Shown piece by piece: positions 1-6,105 of a DNA stretch of 6,105 bases. Origin of the DNA: a bacterium. Its GTDB lineage: Bacteria; Desulfobacterota; UBA8473. Made by a program: the position numbers and the translations under genes. Position 1 is the first letter of the stretch. Each line of letters starts with the position of its first letter. Location of the stretch: the NCBI GenBank assembly GCA_009773075.1, contig WOUX01000162.1:1022-7126 (forward strand). Reading direction: 5' to 3'. The notes below the pieces were generated by a model. It was not told where the DNA came from. It saw only the letters and a program-made list of their open reading frames with translations, and searched no databases.

Positions 1-1
1 A

Positions 2-553
2 TTGATAAGCACTAGCATTACAAGACGATATGCGGAAGCACTAATCAGCATCGGAGTAGAGGAAGATAGTTGTGAAAAGTTCGAGACCGAACTCACAAAA
101 ATAAAAAATACTCTGGATGAAAACATTGAATTAAGAAATGTTCTATACAGCTCTGTATATCCAATAAAGGAAAGAAAGGGGATATTGAAGGAAGTTCTTA
201 AACGACTTGACGTTTCAAAAAACGTTGAGAACTTTTTTAATCTTTTAATAGACAAGAAGAGAATAGAGTTTTTCCCTCATATCTTTAAAAGGTATGGGGA
301 GATACTCGACCAGATTGTCGGCAGAGTCAGAGCTAAAGTCATTGTCGCAAAAGATATGCCCGAAGAGTTGGTTTCTAAACTCAAAGAGTCTCTGGAAAGG
401 CACTCTGGGAAAGAAGTTCTGTTAGAAATACAAAAGGACCCAACTATTATAGGTGGTGTAATAACGAAGTTAGGGAATGTTGTCTTTGACGGCAGTATCA
501 GGACACAGCTTGAAAAGATAAAGAAATCAATAGTAAGGGGGGAAGAGGGTTAA
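2..553 (+). CDS. atpH: F1 ATP synthase delta subunit (OSCP family), 5' end uncertain
   Basis: Delta is the stator subunit that ties the top of the alpha3beta3 head to the b-subunit peripheral stalk on the cytoplasmic side of the membrane. The 183 codons match the usual family length of about 180. The N-terminal helical domain (about residues 1-105) begins with the typical TRRYAEAL pattern. The C-terminal domain carries the family signature, seen as IIGGVITKLGNVVFDGS followed by IRTQLEKIKK near residues 151-177. The only possible start in view is TTG at 2-4; no in-frame ATG occurs before about residue 119. TGA at 3-5 would overlap this TTG as TTGA, the arrangement expected if the preceding b-subunit gene ends there, but the true start could lie left of the window. 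Its TAA stop directly abuts the atpA ATG. Family assignment is secure; the start is not. Confidence 0.95.
   Translation: MISTSITRRYAEALISIGVEEDSCEKFETELTKIKNTLDENIELRNVLYSSVYPIKERKGILKEVLKRLDVSKNVENFFNLLIDKKRIEFFPHIFKRYGEILDQIVGRVRAKVIVAKDMPEELVSKLKESLERHSGKEVLLEIQKDPTIIGGVITKLGNVVFDGSIRTQLEKIKKSIVRGEEG
536..549 (+). promoter_or_regulatory. Ribosome binding site of atpA inside the end of atpH
   Basis: A run of 14 purines ends with GAGG at 545-548, five bases before the atpA ATG. The run also encodes the last residues of delta. Because atpH stops exactly where atpA starts, ribosomes finishing delta arrive on the alpha start, so translational coupling is likely (inference). Confidence 0.6.
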
Positions 554-2062
554 ATGCAGATTAGAGCAGAGGAGATAAGCGAAATAATCAAAAAGCAGAT
601 AAAGGAATATGACAGAGAGATCGATGTTAGTGAAACGGGCACGGTTCTCTCGGTAGGGGATGGGATTGCCAGGGTATATGGTTTAGAAAATGCTATGGCA
701 GGGGAACTAATAGAGTTTCCAGGAGAAATCTACGGAATGGTTTTAAACCTGGAAGAAGATAATGTTGGGATAGCTATCCTGGGGGAAGACATACACATTA
801 AAGAGGGAGATACAGTAAAAAGGACAAACAGGATAACAGAGGTACCTGTAGGCGAAGAACTTATAGGAAGAGTCGTAAACGCTCTTGGCCAGCCTTTGGA
901 CGGCAAGGGATCTATTAAAACTAAAGAGTTCCGGCCAATAGAAGCAAAGGCACCCGGTGTTGTTGCCAGAACACCGGTTAAGGAACCCTTACAAACAGGC
1001 CTTAAGGCTATTGATTCTATGATTCCCATTGGTAGGGGGCAAAGAGAACTCATTATTGGTGACAGGCAGACAGGTAAGACAGCCGTGCTAGTTGATACTA
1101 TTATAAACCAGAAAGACACAGATGTTTTTTGTATCTATGTTGCGATAGGACAAAAGAGGTCAACTATAGCCAGGGTTGTCGACACGTTAGATAAGTTTGG
1201 CGCTATGGACTATACGACTGTAATTTCTGCATCAGCGTCTGACCCGGCACCATTACAGTTTATCGCCCCGTATTCAGGTTGTGCCATGGGTGAGTATTTT
1301 AGGGATAATGGCAAACACGCCCTGGTTATATATGATGATCTATCGAAACACGCTGTTGCCTATAGACAGATGTCGCTTCTCTTAAGGCGTCCCCCAGGAA
1401 GGGAGGCATATCCCGGAGACATATTCTATTTGCACTCAAGATTGCTGGAGAGAGCTGCAAAGATGAACGAAAAATTAGGAAGCGGTTCCCTGACAGCCCT
1501 GCCTGTTATTGAAACCCAGGCAGGGGACGTGTCTGCTTACATTCCGACAAATGTCATATCTATTACGGATGGCCAGATATACCTCGAGCCTGATCTCTTC
1601 TATGCAGGGATAAGACCCGCAATTAACGTAGGATTATCCGTCTCACGAGTTGGTGGTAATGCCCAGAATAAGGCAATGAAGCAGGTTGCAGGAAGTTTAA
1701 GGCTAGATTTGGCTCAATATCGCGAACTGGCAGCATTTGCCCAATTTGGAAGCGATTTGGATAAGTCCACACAAGCCCAGTTGGCGAGAGGAAGCAGGTT
1801 GACAGAGCTGTTGAAGCAGGGGCAGTATAAACCAATTCCTGTGGAAAAACAGATATTGATTATTTATGCCGGCACAAAAGGATTTGTTGATGGATATCCC
1901 GAGCATGTTCTGGGAAAATATGAAGAACAGCTTTTCAAGTTCTTCGATGAAAAGCATGGAGATATTTTAGCAGACATTAAAGAGAAAAGGGAAATTGATA
2001 GTGCGCTTGATGACAGGACAACAAAAGCGCTGACCGAATTTAAAGGAATATTTACCCCGTGA
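554..2062 (+). CDS. atpA: F1 ATP synthase alpha subunit
   Basis: Alpha forms the hexameric head with beta. It binds nucleotide at non-catalytic sites and supplies the arginine finger to the catalytic sites. At 502 aa it has the common bacterial length and lacks the roughly 11-residue insert that E. coli alpha has before GSLTALP. Visible features in order: the N-terminal beta-barrel domain with SVGDGIARVYGL (about residues 33-44); Walker A GDRQTGKT at 169-176; Walker B-like strand ALVIYDD and the following LSKHAVAYRQ; the conserved LLLRRPPGREAYPGD; ETQAGDVSAYIPTNVISITDGQ; and SVSRVGG with the arginine finger at Arg365 (E. coli Arg376). The C-terminal helical domain starts around the QYRELAAFAQFGSDLD segment. 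ATG at 554 follows the atpH stop with no gap and has a good ribosome binding site. No broken or missing key residue was seen. Confidence 0.99.
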   Translation: MQIRAEEISEIIKKQIKEYDREIDVSETGTVLSVGDGIARVYGLENAMAGELIEFPGEIYGMVLNLEEDNVGIAILGEDIHIKEGDTVKRTNRITEVPVGEELIGRVVNALGQPLDGKGSIKTKEFRPIEAKAPGVVARTPVKEPLQTGLKAIDSMIPIGRGQRELIIGDRQTGKTAVLVDTIINQKDTDVFCIYVAIGQKRSTIARVVDTLDKFGAMDYTTVISASASDPAPLQFIAPYSGCAMGEYFRDNGKHALVIYDDLSKHAVAYRQMSLLLRRPPGREAYPGDIFYLHSRLLERAAKMNEKLGSGSLTALPVIETQAGDVSAYIPTNVISITDGQIYLEPDLFYAGIRPAINVGLSVSRVGGNAQNKAMKQVAGSLRLDLAQYRELAAFAQFGSDLDKSTQAQLARGSRLTELLKQGQYKPIPVEKQILIIYAGTKGFVDGYPEHVLGKYEEQLFKFFDEKHGDILADIKEKREIDSALDDRTTKALTEFKGIFTP

Positions 2063-2076
2063 GAGGTTGAGTCAAT

Positions 2077-2913
2077 ATGGCCACATTAAGAGATATAAGA
2101 AGAAGGATAGGCAGTGTTAAGAATACACAGACGATAACTAGAGCTATGCAGATGGTTGCTGCAGCCAAATTGAGACGGGCACAGGAGAACGCGTTAAAAG
2201 CCCGACCTTATGCAGAAAAGATGGGGGAAGTGTTAAGCAGCTTAGCGCTGAGGACACAAGGAGACGCCCACCCACTCCTTGAAAGACGGGAGGCAAAGAG
2301 AGCTAGAATTATAGTAATTTCGGCAGAACGTGGCCTCTCTAAGGCAGAGGGGATTGTAAAAGAGAACAAAAAGAGGTCAATAGAAACATCGCTGGTAGCG
2401 GTTGGCATAAAGGGACGGGATTACTTTAAAAGGAGAAAATATGATAGATATAAAGAGTATATAGATGTCCTTGGAGATTTAAAATACAGCCTTGCCTCTG
2501 ATATTGGAAGGGATATGGTAGAGTCCTACGGGGACAAGGCAGTCGACGAGATCGGCTTGGTCTATACAAAATTTCGCTCCACGATGAGACAAGAGGTAGT
2601 CGCGGAGACACTTTTGCCAATTAAGCCTATGGAAACAGAACCAGGGGAATCGGTTATAGATTATATCTACGAGCCTGATGAAGAAAGGATATTGAAAGAG
2701 ATCCTTCCACGGTACGTTGAGGTTCAGATATTCAAGGCATTGTTGGAGTCAGTAGCAAGTGAATACGCTGCAAGGATGATGGCTATGGAGGCTGCAACCA
2801 AAAATGCCGGCGAATTGATTGAGAGCCTTACCTTATCCTACAATAAAGCAAGGCAGGCAACTATTACAAAGGAGATGCTGGATATTGTAGGTGGATCGGA
2901 AGCATTAAAATAA
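2077..2913 (+). CDS. atpG: F1 ATP synthase gamma subunit with a short internal deletion
   Basis: Gamma is the central shaft that rotates inside the alpha3beta3 head and couples proton flow to catalysis. The N-terminal helix is typical (residues 1-40, with SVKNTQTITRAMQMVAAAK). The C-terminal helix is also typical (about 217-278, with SEYAARMMAMEAATKNA and YNKARQATITKEM), ending in IVGG. Between them is the Rossmann-like globular domain. The oddity is at residues 85-91: RGL is followed directly by SKAEG, whereas the family has RGLCGG-x-N-x-N and several more residues before the next helix. By alignment from memory with E. coli gamma, about 9 residues are missing. The total of 278 aa against a usual 285-290 fits this. 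The frame is intact on both sides and the rest looks functional. The start is ATG at 2077, with GAGAGG at 2061-2066 overlapping the atpA stop. Confidence 0.97.
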   Translation: MATLRDIRRRIGSVKNTQTITRAMQMVAAAKLRRAQENALKARPYAEKMGEVLSSLALRTQGDAHPLLERREAKRARIIVISAERGLSKAEGIVKENKKRSIETSLVAVGIKGRDYFKRRKYDRYKEYIDVLGDLKYSLASDIGRDMVESYGDKAVDEIGLVYTKFRSTMRQEVVAETLLPIKPMETEPGESVIDYIYEPDEERILKEILPRYVEVQIFKALLESVASEYAARMMAMEAATKNAGELIESLTLSYNKARQATITKEMLDIVGGSEALK

Positions 2914-2923
2914 GTTAGAGCCA

Positions 2924-2934
2924 TAAGGAGGAGG
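2924..2934 (+). promoter_or_regulatory. Strong Shine-Dalgarno site of atpD
   Basis: TAAGGAGGAGG is a near-perfect anti-16S match ending 11 bases before the atpD ATG, in the 32-nt atpG-atpD gap. It is the strongest ribosome binding site in the window. That suits beta, which is needed in three copies against one gamma, so it may raise beta translation relative to its neighbour (inference). No promoter is evident in the gap. Confidence 0.75.
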
Positions 2935-2945
2935 AAAAGAGGAAA

Positions 2946-4358
2946 ATGGAAACGAAGGGAAACGTTGTACAGATTATTGGACCGGTAGTTGATATCAGGT
3001 TTAGAGAAGGGAGTCTTCCCCCTATATACGGGGCAATAGAGTTAACAAACCCGGCCATAAGCGATAAATTAGGCAACCTTATTGTCGAGGTAGCGCAACA
3101 CGTGGGAGACAATACAGTAAGGTGTATCGCCATGGATACAACCGATGGTTTGTCTAGAGGAATGGAGGCTGTGTATAAGGGTAATCAGATTACTATGCCT
3201 GTGGGAAAAGAGACTTTAGGCAGAGTAATAAATGTTATCGGAGAACCCGTGGATGAATTGGGGCCTATAGGTGAAAAGAAGAGATATCCTATCCATCGCC
3301 CAGCCCCGGATCTGGTCGATCAAGACACCTCTGTTGTACCATTTGAGACAGGGATTAAGGTAATCGACCTGTTGGAACCATACCCCCGAGGAGGAAAGGT
3401 AGGATTATTTGGAGGTGCAGGGGTTGGAAAAACCGTTATAATCATGGAATTAATTCACAACATTGCCAGAGAACATGGTGGGTTTTCTGTGTTTGGTGGG
3501 GTTGGAGAGCGGACCAGAGAGGGTAACGATCTATGGTTAGAGATGAAAGAATCAAAGGTTATAGACAAGACCGCTCTTGTTTATGGTCAAATGACAGAGA
3601 CCCCTGGGGCCAGAGCGAGGGTAGGACTTTCTGCTCTAACTGCAGCTGAATACTTCAGAGATGAAGAAGGGCTGGACGTCCTGTTATTCATAGACAATAT
3701 CTTTAGATTTACACAGGCAGGGGCAGAGGTTTCAGCCTTGCTGGGACGCATGCCATCGGCTGTGGGCTATCAGCCTACTCTGGCAACCGATCTAGGGGAG
3801 CTGGAAGAAAGGATTACGTCAACAAAAAATGGCTCAATTACCTCAGTTCAGGCGGTATATGTTCCTGCAGACGACCTGACCGATCCAGCGCCGGCAACTA
3901 CCTTTGCTCACCTGGATGCGACATCTGTTTTGTCTCGACAAATCGCAGAGCTGGGGATATATCCAGCTGTTGACCCGCTTGATTCCACATCTAGGATCCT
4001 TGATCCCCAGATACTGGGAGAGGAGCATTATAGGGTAGCCAGGGAGGTTCAGACAATTCTTCAACGGTATAAGAACCTTCAAGATATTATTGCCATCCTT
4101 GGGATGGAGGAGCTTTCTGAAGAGGATAAGCTCATAGTGACGAGGGCAAGGAAGATTCAGAGATTTCTATCTCAGCCATTCTTTGTAGCTGCAGAATTTA
4201 CTGGCACAAAAGGTGTGTATGTTAAAACAGAAGATACTATAAAGGGCTTTAAAGAGATAGTAGAAGGGAAGCATGATGATCTTCCAGAGCAGGCATTCTA
4301 TATGGTAGGGACGATAGAGGATGCACTTCAAAAAGCAGAGCGGTTGATGGCTGCATAA
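2946..4358 (+). CDS. atpD: F1 ATP synthase beta subunit (catalytic)
   Basis: Beta carries the three catalytic sites for ATP synthesis from ADP and phosphate (EC 7.1.2.2). The 470 aa are the family's usual length. Seen in order: N-terminal barrel with VVQIIGPVVDIRF (about 7-19); Walker A GGAGVGKT at 156-163 with the catalytic lysine; GERTREGND with the catalytic glutamate at 188 and adjacent Arg189; Walker B strand LLFID ending at Asp250; the family signature region PAVDPLDSTSR; and the DELSEED-loop equivalent EELSEED at 388-394, which contacts gamma during rotation. The C-terminus contains DLPEQAFYMVGTIEDA. One departure is QMTETPGAR at 215-223, where a Pro usually sits at Thr219. All catalytic residues are present, so an active subunit is expected. 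Start choice is clear: ATG after a strong ribosome binding site. Confidence 0.99.
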   Translation: METKGNVVQIIGPVVDIRFREGSLPPIYGAIELTNPAISDKLGNLIVEVAQHVGDNTVRCIAMDTTDGLSRGMEAVYKGNQITMPVGKETLGRVINVIGEPVDELGPIGEKKRYPIHRPAPDLVDQDTSVVPFETGIKVIDLLEPYPRGGKVGLFGGAGVGKTVIIMELIHNIAREHGGFSVFGGVGERTREGNDLWLEMKESKVIDKTALVYGQMTETPGARARVGLSALTAAEYFRDEEGLDVLLFIDNIFRFTQAGAEVSALLGRMPSAVGYQPTLATDLGELEERITSTKNGSITSVQAVYVPADDLTDPAPATTFAHLDATSVLSRQIAELGIYPAVDPLDSTSRILDPQILGEEHYRVAREVQTILQRYKNLQDIIAILGMEELSEEDKLIVTRARKIQRFLSQPFFVAAEFTGTKGVYVKTEDTIKGFKEIVEGKHDDLPEQAFYMVGTIEDALQKAERLMAA

Positions 4359-4373
4359 CGAATTGAGGGAGAA

Positions 4374-4790
4374 ATGTCTGTGGAAGGGAAAATTTTTTTG
4401 GATATAGTTACACCAGAAAAGTCTGTAATAAAGGAGGAGGTTAGTGAAATAACCGCCCCTGGAGAAGAGGGCGAATTCGGGGTTCTTCCCGGGCATACCC
4501 CTTTTATTACAACATTGAAAATTGGAGAAATTAAATACCGGAAAAATGGAAGCCCAAGCTATCTTGCAGTAAACTGGGGTTTTGCAGAGGTGACAGGCAA
4601 TAGGGTTTATATCTTGGTTGAGACTGCTGAAAAAGCTGAGCAGATAGATTTAAAAAGGGCTGAAGCGGCCAGAGCCAGGGCAGAAGAGAGAATTAAAAAG
4701 GCAGGTAAGGAAGAGATAGACTATGCAAGAGCCCAAGCGGCGTTGAGCAGGGCTCTAGTGAGGCTTCAGGTTGCTTCAAGGGCGAGATAA
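4374..4790 (+). CDS. atpC: F1 ATP synthase epsilon subunit with ATP-sensing signature
   Basis: Epsilon sits at the foot of gamma next to the c-ring, and in many bacteria its C-terminal helices can extend into the head to inhibit ATP hydrolysis. At 138 aa it is full length. The N-terminal beta-sandwich (residues 1 to about 85) has the hallmark GEFGVLPGHTPFITTL. The two-helix C-terminal domain starts at about 89. IDLKRA at 91-96 matches the I(L)DxxRA ATP-binding motif described for Bacillus PS3 epsilon, with Glu86 and Arg102 at the positions of two further ATP contacts, as I recall that sequence. This suggests ATP-dependent switching between folded and extended forms (inference). ATG at 4374 has GAGG at 4365-4368 five bases upstream, 15 nt after atpD. 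It is the last gene before the terminator. Confidence 0.98.
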   Translation: MSVEGKIFLDIVTPEKSVIKEEVSEITAPGEEGEFGVLPGHTPFITTLKIGEIKYRKNGSPSYLAVNWGFAEVTGNRVYILVETAEKAEQIDLKRAEAARARAEERIKKAGKEEIDYARAQAALSRALVRLQVASRAR

Positions 4791-4810
4791 GCCCGAGGCT
4801 ATATCCCTTA

Positions 4811-4851
4811 AAGAGGGGACGGGTTTAAAAACCCTGCCCCTTTTTTATTTT
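4811..4851 (+). terminator. Rho-independent terminator of the atp operon
   Basis: A GC-rich hairpin begins about 20 nt after the atpC stop. GGGTT (4821-4825) pairs with AACCC (4830-4834), and AGGGG (4814-4818) pairs with CCCCT (4837-4841). A 2x2 mismatch, or alternative bulges, lies between the two stem segments, and the loop is about four bases. It is followed by TTTTTTATTTT at 4841-4851. The A-rich 5' flank can extend the stem into the T tract. It is oriented to stop + strand transcription from atpC before glmU. Confidence 0.85.
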
Positions 4852-4874
4852 GAGCGAGGAAAAATTTTTTCAGA

Positions 4875-4880
4875 GAAGGA
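4875..4880 (+). promoter_or_regulatory. Ribosome binding site that fixes the GTG start of glmU
   Basis: GAAGGA lies five bases before GTG at 4886. The nearby ATG at 4885 is in another frame and meets TGA at once, so it cannot be the start. The GTG choice places LAAGKGTRM at residues 9-17, the usual distance from the N-terminus in GlmU. Confidence 0.7.
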
Positions 4881-4885
4881 TTAAT

Positions 4886-6105
4886 GTGAGAGAAATAGTT
4901 GCTGTAATTCTGGCTGCTGGTAAGGGCACAAGGATGAAGTCCAATTTGGTGAAGGTGCTTCATCCATTGATGGGTGAGCCCATGTTGTCCTTCCCCATAG
5001 AGGTGGCCAGAAAGATAAATTCTCAAGATATTATACTGGTAACAGGCTATCAGTCGGAGCTTATAAGGGAGAGGTTTAAGGGGGAAGGGCTGACTTTTGT
5101 CGAACAGAAAGAGCAGCTGGGTACAGGGCATGCTGTTTTGTGTACAAAAGACACCCTGAAGGATTTTAAAGGAGACATATTAATACTCTGTGGCGATGTG
5201 CCCCTAATCAAGGAGGATACTATCAGGGCATTGATAGAGGTTCATCAAGGAAGCAAATCCGGGGTTGCCGTTTTAACAACGAAGCTCCCAAATCCTAAGG
5301 GGTATGGAAGAATAATTAGAGGTGATGATGGCGAGATTTTAAGGATTGTGGAAGAGAGAGACGCTACCGATCTGGAGAGAAAAGTTAAGGAAGTCAACAC
5401 AGGGATATACTGTGCAAAAGCTGGCTATCTCTTTAATGCCCTACAGATGATTGGCAGAGGAAATAAGCAGTCAGAGTATTATTTGACCGATATCATAGCG
5501 ATAGCCACAGAGGTTCATGAAAAGATAACCGGCTTTTTAGCAGAGGACCTTTTAGAGGTGATGGGGATAAACAATAGAGAAGAACTGGCAAAGGCGAACG
5601 AGGTCATTAGAAAAGACATACTCTATAAACTAATGATGGAGGGGGTAGGCATTATAGACCCCAGGACAACGTTCATAGAAAGGGACGTCAGGATAGGAAG
5701 AGACACGGTGATTTATCCCAATTGCTATATACAAGGCACCTCACAAATAGGGAAAGAATGCATAATTGAACCCGGATCCATGATTACCAATTCTATAATT
5801 GGTGATAGCGTGATCATAAAGGCTTGTTGTGTTATCAGTGATAGTAAGATAGCCAATGAAGTTGTAATTGGCCCGTTTGCCCATTTGAGACCCGACACGG
5901 AGTTAAAGGATAAAGTTAAGATAGGAAATTTTGTGGAGATTAAGAAGTCAAAGATTGGAGAAGGAAGCAAGGCCTCTCACCTGAGCTATTTAGGAGATGC
6001 CATACTGGGTAAAGGGGTAAATGTTGGGGCAGGAACCATTACCTGTAACTACGATGGATTGAAAAAACATCAGACAATCATAGAAGACAATGTATTTATA
6101 GGGAG
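4886..6105 (+). CDS. glmU: Bifunctional GlmU: GlcN-1-P acetyltransferase / GlcNAc-1-P uridyltransferase, 3' truncated by window
   Basis: GlmU acetylates glucosamine-1-phosphate with acetyl-CoA, then transfers UMP from UTP to give UDP-GlcNAc, the cytoplasmic precursor of peptidoglycan and lipopolysaccharide. I translated 406 codons from GTG without a stop; E. coli GlmU has 456, so about 50 residues lie beyond the edge. The uridyltransferase domain (1 to about 230) shows LAAGKGTRM at 9-17, Lys23, EQLGTGHAV at 76-84, CGDVPL with metal-binding Asp104, GYGR at 139-142, NTGIY at 171-175 and metal-binding Asn229. The left-handed beta-helix acetyltransferase domain shows RLRP-like HLRP with Arg335, Lys353, KASHLSYLGDA with catalytic His365 and Tyr368, and GAGTITCNYDG. 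All are offset by two from their E. coli counterparts. One signature Pro is Val22 here. It lies behind the atp terminator, 95 nt after atpC. Confidence 0.98.
   Translation, partial: MREIVAVILAAGKGTRMKSNLVKVLHPLMGEPMLSFPIEVARKINSQDIILVTGYQSELIRERFKGEGLTFVEQKEQLGTGHAVLCTKDTLKDFKGDILILCGDVPLIKEDTIRALIEVHQGSKSGVAVLTTKLPNPKGYGRIIRGDDGEILRIVEERDATDLERKVKEVNTGIYCAKAGYLFNALQMIGRGNKQSEYYLTDIIAIATEVHEKITGFLAEDLLEVMGINNREELAKANEVIRKDILYKLMMEGVGIIDPRTTFIERDVRIGRDTVIYPNCYIQGTSQIGKECIIEPGSMITNSIIGDSVIIKACCVISDSKIANEVVIGPFAHLRPDTELKDKVKIGNFVEIKKSKIGEGSKASHLSYLGDAILGKGVNVGAGTITCNYDGLKKHQTIIEDNVFIG

Noticed and set aside
730..1119. Open frame of 129 codons on the minus strand inside atpA
   Set aside because: It is fully antisense to the conserved alpha nucleotide-binding region, resembles no family I know and has no ribosome binding site context. 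The same holds for the shorter antisense frames inside atpA (1623-1957), atpG (2208-2620) and atpD (3843-4082), the one at 2915-3133 across the atpG-atpD gap and the start of atpD, and the one at 4167-4496 spanning the end of atpD and the start of atpC.
4780..4800. Two small overlapping hairpins at the end of atpC: GGGC/GCCC and AGCC-CGA-GGCT
   Set aside because: The stems are only four base pairs and mutually exclusive, and no T tract follows. They could be chance, so I did not call them a regulatory element separate from the terminator.
4846..4851. TATTTT as a -10 element for glmU
   Set aside because: No acceptable -35 lies 16-18 bases upstream, and the string is simply the T-rich tail of the terminator.
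4885..4890. ATG at 4885 as a start codon for glmU or a leader peptide
   Set aside because: It is followed immediately by TGA, so it encodes nothing. The in-frame GTG one base later fits GlmU.
4808..5131. Minus-strand open frame of 107 codons over the terminator and the start of glmU
   Set aside because: It is antisense to the well-supported glmU N-terminus and the terminator hairpin, and its protein is low in recognisable features.
5725..5970. Minus-strand open frame of 81 codons within glmU
   Set aside because: It is a shadow of the repetitive hexapeptide-coding stretch of the GlmU beta-helix; the + strand reading has all catalytic residues.

Overview
The window is the downstream part of a bacterial F-type ATP synthase operon, followed by the beginning of glmU. 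All genes lie on the + strand. The order is atpH (delta), atpA (alpha), atpG (gamma), atpD (beta), atpC (epsilon), then an intrinsic terminator, then glmU, which runs off the right edge. Intergenic gaps within the atp block are 0 to 32 nt, so it reads as one transcription unit. The membrane-sector genes (a, c, b subunits) would be expected just left of the window. Bases 3-8 read TGA TAA and may be the tandem stop of the preceding gene.

Organism: the proteins are bacterial F1 subunits. Alpha is 502 aa and lacks the short insert seen in E. coli. An atpHAGDC block followed by glmU is known from gammaproteobacteria and from Geobacter-like deltaproteobacteria. The base composition is moderately AT-rich. 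The coding strand is purine-rich, with many AGA/AGG Arg and ATA Ile codons. This suits a deltaproteobacterium-like or neighbouring Gram-negative lineage better than an enteric bacterium, but the sequence alone does not settle it.

Region by region: 2-553 delta (stator, left end uncertain); 554-2062 alpha; 2077-2913 gamma (rotor shaft, with a striking in-frame loss of a conserved motif); 2946-4358 beta (catalytic); 4374-4790 epsilon (rotor and inhibitory subunit); 4791-4885 a 95-nt spacer with a terminator hairpin; 4886-6105 glmU, 406 complete codons with no frame break. Together the five atp genes encode the soluble F1 catalytic sector, which makes or hydrolyses ATP as gamma rotates. GlmU makes UDP-GlcNAc for peptidoglycan and, in Gram-negatives, lipopolysaccharide.

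Most of the window is ordinary housekeeping sequence. I found no mobile element, CRISPR array, RNA gene or novel multi-gene system. The observation most worth following is the gamma subunit, where about nine residues including the normally near-invariant GLCGG-x-N segment are missing in frame. Smaller points are the absence of an obvious promoter between the terminator and glmU, a complete ATP-binding signature in epsilon, and single-residue substitutions in the GlmU and beta signatures.
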